Assembly: GCA_946614255.1 (NCBI GenBank)
Contig: CAMOGS010000001.1
Location: 1-19,274 of the forward strand
Length of the DNA: 19,274 bases
From: UBA3871 sp002392265
Lineage (GTDB): Bacteria > Bacillota > Clostridia > Peptostreptococcales > Anaerovoracaceae
Direction of reading: 5' to 3'
Both the position numbers and the translations under genes were made by a program. Every line of letters begins with the position of its first letter. Position 1 is the first letter of the stretch. The notes beneath the pieces were generated by a model. It saw only the letters and a list, made by a program, of their open reading frames with translations, ran no database searches and had not been told where the DNA came from. Below are positions 15,117 to 19,274 of this stretch, piece by piece.

Positions 15117-16721
15117 ATGGCAAATAAGTCTTTCGTTCGCGGCGCGGCAATTCTTGCTGTCGCCGGAATCATCATCAAGGTGCTGGGCGCTTTTTTCAGA
15201 ATACCGCTGGGCAATATGATAGGTGATGAGGGTATGGCCTACTATCAGGCAGCCTACCCTATATATGTGCTCTTTCTGACGCTTGCAACGAGCGGTATCC
15301 CGATTGCGATTTCGAGGATGGTATCCGAAAGAATCGCTGTCGGAAATAACTATGAAGCGCACAGAGTATTTAAAATATCGTTTTTACTGCTCTTTTCAAT
15401 AGGGGCAGTATCTTTTGCCATATGCTTTTTCGGAGCGGGGATGATTGTAAACATAATCGGCATCCCCGATGCAAAGTATGCAATGCGTGCTGTGGCGTGC
15501 GCTCTTTTGCTGGTGCCGACGATGGCGGCCTTTCGCGGGTACTTTCAGGGCCAGCAGGACATGAACCCTACCGCAATCTCTCAGGTGGTCGAGCAGTTCT
15601 TCCGCGTGGGAGTCGGACTGAGTCTTGCTTACTTTTTGATGAGGATGGGGACGGAATATGCAGCGGCAGGCGCATCATTTGGCGCAGCGGCAGGCGCAAT
15701 AGGCGGCCTTTCTGCCGTAGGCCTCATTTATCTTCGCAGGCGCAAGCCTCTGAAGGCCGAAATTGAAGCAAGCAAGCTGCGCAGCCTTGAACGCGAAAAG
15801 GCAGGCACAATTTTGTGGAAGATTTTCGTAATCGCCGTACCTATCACAATCGGCGCTGCGATTATGCCAATAATGAACTTCATCGACGCAGGCATGGTTG
15901 TGAACAGACTTCAGGCTACGGGCTGGTCCTACGCCGACGCGAAGAGTCTGTACGGCCAGCTGACAGGCTTTGCGGGACCGTTCATAAACTTCCCGCAGGT
16001 TCTGACGCAGGCTGTGGCTATGAGCATAGTGCCCGCAATTGCCGCATCGTTCAAGCTTGGCGACATGGACGCGCTGCGAAAGGATGTGCAGGTCGGACTG
16101 AGAATTGCGATTATCGTCGGAATACCTTGCGCTCTCGGGCTGATGAGCCTTTCGGAGCCTATTATGCTGCTGCTTTATCCGCTTCAGCGTGAAAGCGCAA
16201 TCGGAGCGGCGCCTTGCCTTTTTATTATGGCATTTGGCGTAATTTTCCTTTCTACGATACAGACGCTTACCGGAGTGCTGCAGGGCATAGGAAAGCAGAT
16301 GATTCCGGTTAGGAATCTTGCCATAGGTGCATGTGCAAAAATAGCGGTGACTTACTGGCTGACAGGGATACACGGCATCAATGCAAAGGGTGCTGCAATC
16401 GGTACGGTAACGGCTTATGTGATAGCTGCCGTGCTGGATCTTCTGGCTGTACAGAAATATACAGGTGCACGATTCAACATCAGGCTGACATATCTAAAGC
16501 CGCTGGTGGGAGGAATAATAATGTCGGCTGTTGCAATTTGCGTATACAGGCTTTGCTTTATGTTTGCGGGGAACACGGTTTCCACGTTCATTGCGGTAAT
16601 GGCTGCGGCTATAGCGTACTGCGTGCTGCTCTTTGTGACAAAGACGATTACGCGCGATGAAGTACTGCTGCTCCCAAAGGGCAAAAAACTGGTAAAGCTG
16701 GTTGATAAATTTGTAAAGTAG
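15117..16721 (+). CDS. SpoVB/MurJ-superfamily polysaccharide or lipid II flippase (YabM-like)
   Basis: A 534-residue polytopic membrane protein of the MOP (MATE/MurJ/Wzx) exporter superfamily with about 14 hydrophobic segments from residue 8 to 512. The N-terminus (FVRGAAILAVAGIIIKVLGAFFRIPL...IGDEGMAYYQAAYPIY) and AAFRGYFQGQQDMNPTAISQ near 140-160 are hallmarks of the SpoVB/YtgP/YabM group, which move undecaprenyl-linked sugars, including lipid II, across the membrane. Placement between mfd and mazG equals yabM in Bacillus, so orthology to yabM is more likely than to spoVB itself. The start has no good ribosome-binding site close by (AAAGGAAC ends about 13 bases upstream, at the mtaD stop), so it probably relies on coupling to mtaD. 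The ATG encodes MANKSF directly before the first membrane segment, which fits the family. Confidence 0.9.
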   Translation: MANKSFVRGAAILAVAGIIIKVLGAFFRIPLGNMIGDEGMAYYQAAYPIYVLFLTLATSGIPIAISRMVSERIAVGNNYEAHRVFKISFLLLFSIGAVSFAICFFGAGMIVNIIGIPDAKYAMRAVACALLLVPTMAAFRGYFQGQQDMNPTAISQVVEQFFRVGVGLSLAYFLMRMGTEYAAAGASFGAAAGAIGGLSAVGLIYLRRRKPLKAEIEASKLRSLEREKAGTILWKIFVIAVPITIGAAIMPIMNFIDAGMVVNRLQATGWSYADAKSLYGQLTGFAGPFINFPQVLTQAVAMSIVPAIAASFKLGDMDALRKDVQVGLRIAIIVGIPCALGLMSLSEPIMLLLYPLQRESAIGAAPCLFIMAFGVIFLSTIQTLTGVLQGIGKQMIPVRNLAIGACAKIAVTYWLTGIHGINAKGAAIGTVTAYVIAAVLDLLAVQKYTGARFNIRLTYLKPLVGGIIMSAVAICVYRLCFMFAGNTVSTFIAVMAAAIAYCVLLFVTKTITRDEVLLLPKGKKLVKLVDKFVK

Positions 16722-16740
16722 GCACACGGAGGGGGAAAAT

Positions 16741-17574
16741 ATGACTGAAGAAAAGTATCCTGAGCTTCGGGTAACGGCTAAAACTCCCGAAGAGGCATTC
16801 CGCAGACTGATGAATGTGATAGAGCTGCTCAGAAAGGAATGCCCTTGGGACAAGGAGCAGGATCACAAATCGCTTCGGGTATGCATGCTCGAGGAAGCCT
16901 ATGAGGTTGCCGATGCGATTGATAATGATGACATGGACAACTTGAAGGAAGAGCTCGGAGATGTGCTTTTGCAGGTAGTTTTTCATACTTCTCTTGCGAG
17001 TGAAGCTGACAATTTTGCCATGACAGACGTCATAAATGACGAATGTGAGAAGATGATTAGGCGTCATCCGCATATTTTTTCGCAAGAAAGTGCAAAAACC
17101 GTTGACAAAGTATTGGAAAAATGGGAAAATGTAAAGCGTGGGGAGAAGGGAGAGACTACTCAGCTCCAGAGACTTAAATCAGTACCGCGCGCACTACCCG
17201 CTTTAACCAGGGGGTATAAAGTGCAAAAGCGTGCGGCAGATGTAGGTTTTGACTGGGACGATGTGAGTGGCGCTTTCGACAAACTCAGAGAAGAAACAAC
17301 TGAACTTATTGACGCATACGGTAGCTCTGACCGGGCAGCAATCACTGAAGAGGTAGGTGATTTGCTATTTTCCGTTGTGAATGTGGCGAGGTTTCTGGAC
17401 ATAGATCCTGAATATGCCCTGACGCAAACCAGTGACAAGTTCATCCGCAGATTTGGATACATAGAAGAACAGGCTGCTTCTAGGGGTCTCAAACCGGAGG
17501 ATATGACATTGGCGGAAATGGATGCTTTATGGAATGAAGCAAAGGAATTGGAGCGTGCCGGTGCCAAAAAGTAA
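16741..17574 (+). CDS. mazG: Nucleoside triphosphate pyrophosphohydrolase MazG
   Basis: Hydrolyses NTPs, including damaged ones, to NMP and pyrophosphate. 277 residues with two tandem MazG domains: domain 1 has CPWD (34-37), LEEAYEV (50-56, Glu51, Glu52, Glu55) and EELGDVLLQVVFH (70-82, Glu71, Asp74); domain 2 has KLREETTELIDA (181-192) and EEVGDLLFSVVNVARF (203-218, Glu204, Asp207). Both metal-binding EExxE...ExxD patterns look intact. HPHIF (109-113) and KWE (127-129) are typical. The Bacillus gene at this position (yabN) carries an extra N-terminal tetrapyrrole-methylase-like domain; here the protein begins directly at the MazG part, as in E. coli. GGAGGGGG ends 5 bases before the ATG, 19 bases after the flippase stop. 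Confidence 0.96.
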   Translation: MTEEKYPELRVTAKTPEEAFRRLMNVIELLRKECPWDKEQDHKSLRVCMLEEAYEVADAIDNDDMDNLKEELGDVLLQVVFHTSLASEADNFAMTDVINDECEKMIRRHPHIFSQESAKTVDKVLEKWENVKRGEKGETTQLQRLKSVPRALPALTRGYKVQKRAADVGFDWDDVSGAFDKLREETTELIDAYGSSDRAAITEEVGDLLFSVVNVARFLDIDPEYALTQTSDKFIRRFGYIEEQAASRGLKPEDMTLAEMDALWNEAKELERAGAKK

Positions 17575-17612
17575 CGTTGGTTTTTCATACGTCATTTTAG
17601 TCTATTATATTT

Positions 17613-17620
17613 AAGGAGGA
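17613..17620 (+). promoter_or_regulatory. Strong ribosome-binding site for HU
   Basis: AAGGAGGA lies 7 bases before the HU ATG and is the best Shine-Dalgarno match in the window, consistent with an abundant protein. AT-rich TATTATATT just upstream may be a -10 region, but I could not find a matching -35 at normal spacing, so I do not call a promoter. Confidence 0.7.
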
Positions 17621-17627
17621 TTTATTC

Positions 17628-17906
17628 ATGAATAAGGCTGAATTAGTTGCTGCAGTTGCAGAAAAGACAGGTTTCACAAAGAAGGACGCAGAAGCTGCTG
17701 TTAACGCTTTTGTTGCTTCCGTAGAGAAGGCTCTCGTTGCCGGTGACAAGGTACAGTTAATCGGCTTCGGTACTTTCGAAACAAGAGAGAGAAAGGCTCG
17801 TCAGGGCCGCAACCCTCGTAAGCCTGGCGAAGTTATCAGCATTCCTGCATCCAAGGCTCCTGTATTCAAGGCTGGTAAGGCTTTAAAGGACGCTGTAAAC
17901 AAGTAA
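17628..17906 (+). CDS. hup: HU family nucleoid DNA-binding protein
   Basis: A 92-residue histone-like protein that bends and wraps DNA as a dimer. MNKAELVAAVAEKTGFTKKD is a standard HU N-terminus, GFGTFETRERKARQGRNPR (46-64) is the family signature with the intercalating Pro63 in the arm, and FKAGKALKDAVN (80-91) closes the fold. HU rather than IHF is favoured by the length and the single-copy Gram-positive pattern. The codon choice (GCT, GTT, CGT, CTC, TTC rich) differs from its neighbours in the manner of a highly expressed gene. It is ended by a strong terminator at 17925-17952. Confidence 0.97.
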   Translation: MNKAELVAAVAEKTGFTKKDAEAAVNAFVASVEKALVAGDKVQLIGFGTFETRERKARQGRNPRKPGEVISIPASKAPVFKAGKALKDAVNK

Positions 17907-17924
17907 TTTGCTTGAGGCATGATT

Positions 17925-17952
17925 AAAAGCAGCTCTGTGAGCTGCTTTTTTT
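17925..17952 (+). terminator. Strong rho-independent terminator after HU
   Basis: AAAAGCAGCTC (17925-17935) and GAGCTGCTTTT (17939-17949) form an 11-bp stem with a 3-base TGT loop (or a 6-bp GCAGCT core with a 5-base loop), running into seven consecutive T (17946-17952). It begins 18 bases after the HU stop. Confidence 0.92.
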
Positions 17953-17966
17953 CGTAGGGGGACGAA

Positions 17967-18212
17967 ATGAGGATAGATAAGTTTTTGAAAAATTCCAGGC
18001 TGATAAAGCGCAGAACAATCGCAAAGGAAGCCTGTGATACAGAAAGGGTTACGATTAACGGTAAACCCGCAAAAGCCGGAAGCGAAGTGAAAATAGGAGA
18101 TATTGTCCATATTCAGTTCGGAAACAGCTCGGTTACTGCTCGTGTGACCGCACTTACGGAATCCTGTCGCAAGGAGGATGCTGCAGGGATGTATGAAATT
18201 ATCGAAGGATAG
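17967..18212 (+). CDS. rqcP: RqcP (YabO/Hsp15-like) S4-domain RNA-binding protein
   Basis: An 81-residue S4-domain protein that closely follows B. subtilis RqcP: MRIDKFLKNSRLIKRRTIAKE (1-21, with Arg2 and Arg16), VTINGKPAKAGSEVKIGDIV (28-47), FGNSSVTARV and a C-terminal EDAAGMYEII. In Bacillus, RqcP binds the stalled 50S subunit with RqcH and helps add poly-alanine tails to nascent chains for degradation. GGGGG (17957-17961) lies 5 bases before the ATG. The gene begins only 14 bases after the HU terminator's T-run, leaving no room for its own promoter, so it must depend on read-through. The position after mazG (with HU inserted) corresponds to yabO of Bacillus. Confidence 0.93.
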   Translation: MRIDKFLKNSRLIKRRTIAKEACDTERVTINGKPAKAGSEVKIGDIVHIQFGNSSVTARVTALTESCRKEDAAGMYEIIEG

Positions 18213-18226
18213 AGAGGAGGCTTTGT

Positions 18227-19018
18227 ATGCGCCTTACAGTCGGAGATATAGCAAGGGCTTTGGGCCTTACAACCGAGGCTATTCGTTACTATGTTGATGA
18301 AGGTCTGATACATCCGATAAAGAATGCCAATAACAATTACTGGGAATATTCATCCGAGGATCTGCTCAGGCTTACCGATATTCTGTTTTACAGAAGCCTG
18401 GGGCTGGGCATAAATGACATCAGGCTGATTTTCGGCGGTCTGCCGCTTTCGGATTTCGACAGTATGCTCGACGAAAGAAAGAGTGCAATCATAAAGGAAA
18501 TACATGAGCTCAGTGAAAAGCTCTGGAGTCTGAATGACTGGTCGGAAAAGGTGCGTCAGGAAAAAGCCTTGGTCGGGAGGTATATCATCGGAGATATGCC
18601 TGCTTCACTCAGACATCAGGACACACTGGACGAGGGCATGCATCTGGCCGAATATCTCGAAAACAGTTTTGACATCGAAAAAGAAGACTGGGGCTACATA
18701 TCAATCTCGTTCTATTACGATAGCAGACAAAAGCAGCCAAAGCTGCGCAAATACCTTTCCGTGGAAAACAACCGCAGAATGAAAACCTCGGCAAACAAAC
18801 CGAGCGGATATGAAGCAGAGGTAAAGCACTGTCTGATTACCGAGGTGCATTTTAATGAGGACCCTGCCTTAATGCTAAAGCCTATAATCAGTTATGCTGA
18901 AGAGAATGGCTTTGAGCTGGTAGGTACGTTTTACGGCAAGGAGAATACAAACTATTATATAGACGGAGAGCGGCTGGGTCTTTACAAGGTATATGCGCCG
19001 CTCAAAACAGATAAATAA
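18227..19018 (+). CDS. MerR family transcriptional regulator with GyrI-like C-terminal effector domain
   Basis: 263 residues. The MerR-type winged helix is at 1-70: LTVGDIARALGLTTEAIRYYVDEGLI, then WEYSSEDLLRLTDILFYRSLGL and INDIRLIF. A dimerisation coiled coil follows (about 78-115). The C-terminal half (about 130-263) ends with 'LMLKPIISYAEENGFELVG', TFYGKEN and LGLYKVYAPL, which resembles the GyrI-like/BmrR small-molecule-binding fold; that part is a weaker call. Regulators built this way sense hydrophobic drugs or metabolites and usually control a neighbouring transporter, but no such gene is seen before the window ends. GAGGAGG lies 6 bases before the ATG, 14 bases after the rqcP stop. 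The regulated target is unknown. Confidence 0.85.
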   Translation: MRLTVGDIARALGLTTEAIRYYVDEGLIHPIKNANNNYWEYSSEDLLRLTDILFYRSLGLGINDIRLIFGGLPLSDFDSMLDERKSAIIKEIHELSEKLWSLNDWSEKVRQEKALVGRYIIGDMPASLRHQDTLDEGMHLAEYLENSFDIEKEDWGYISISFYYDSRQKQPKLRKYLSVENNRRMKTSANKPSGYEAEVKHCLITEVHFNEDPALMLKPIISYAEENGFELVGTFYGKENTNYYIDGERLGLYKVYAPLKTDK

Positions 19019-19274
19019 AAATTTGAATTCCCCTTGAGAAGGTTTGCCGTTTCATAAAAGAACCCGACCCGCCTGCGCGGAAGACCTGGCGCTATTACAG
19101 GCATCATGCTGAAGACGGCAAATGGTTCTATACAGAGCACAGGAACTACGATTATAACGCCATTAGAACATGACGGCGACGGTATCGAAGAGCCGAGACA
19201 GGGTTCTGTTATCAAAATAACGGATTAGATAAACCCCGGTTTGCAGAGTTGAAGCCCGAAGAATAAATATCCCG
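19019..19274. other. Unassigned right end; short open frames without a proper start
   Basis: I cannot identify a gene here. One plus frame is open from 19027 to a TGA at 19171-19173 (48 codons) but has no ATG, GTG or TTG; its middle, RKTWRYYRHH followed by DGKWFYTEHR, looks protein-like. A second plus frame, offset by one base, runs from a TAA at 19054 to a TAG near 19225 and has an internal ATG (about 40 residues). Neither has a clear ribosome-binding site, and no frame on either strand crosses the window edge convincingly. It could be gene debris, a frameshifted remnant or untranslated leader sequence. There is no obvious terminator after the MerR gene. Confidence 0.4.

Noticed and set aside
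15675..16373. Long open frame (232 codons) on the minus strand opposite the flippase
   Set aside because: Its Cys/His/Arg-rich translation is the typical antisense shadow of a hydrophobic membrane-protein gene; the plus-strand gene is clear.

Overview
The window looks like a low-to-medium GC Firmicute of class Clostridia; an anaerobic family such as the Anaerovoracaceae or a relative is a guess. The evidence is strong Shine-Dalgarno sites of the GGAGG type, sigma-A-like promoters, AT-rich hairpin terminators, and a gene order that echoes the Bacillus subtilis purR-spoVG-gcaD-prs-pth-mfd-yabM-yabN-yabO block. Nearly all of it is housekeeping chromosome. There is no phage, CRISPR array, insertion sequence or defence cassette.

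Layout. Positions 1-2281 (minus strand) hold an M18 metallo-aminopeptidase followed by a DUF2156 acyltransferase-fold gene that runs off the left edge. A divergent promoter region (2282-2562) separates them from a membrane-anchored endonuclease/exonuclease/phosphatase-fold protein (2563-3816, plus). That protein seems to have lost four of its six catalytic positions. It converges on spoVG across a bidirectional hairpin terminator (3843-3874). spoVG (3893-4177) and purR (4259-5071) are on the minus strand, each with its own promoter; the purR promoter carries a pair of inverted PurBox-like operators. The gap between purR and coaBC holds a three-unit, 35-bp-period palindromic repeat (5146-5258).

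From 5316 onward everything is on the plus strand: coaBC, murC and a stand-alone GlmU acetyltransferase domain in one tight operon; then prs, pth and mfd; then an MTA/SAH deaminase-type amidohydrolase, a SpoVB/MurJ-superfamily flippase and mazG; then the HU gene with a strong terminator; then rqcP and a MerR-type regulator. The last 256 bases contain no gene that can be recognised.

How the genes fit together. Prs makes PRPP and PurR is a PRPP-responsive repressor. CoaBC makes a coenzyme A precursor, the GlmU domain uses acetyl-CoA to make UDP-GlcNAc precursor, MurC uses a UDP-GlcNAc product, and the flippase belongs to the lipid II/polysaccharide exporter superfamily. Pth, Mfd, MazG and RqcP are quality-control functions for peptidyl-tRNA, stalled transcription, the nucleotide pool and stalled ribosomes. 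The most interesting items are the degenerate EEP-fold protein, the GlmU gene without a uridyltransferase domain, the PurBox pair, the palindromic repeat and the unexplained right end.
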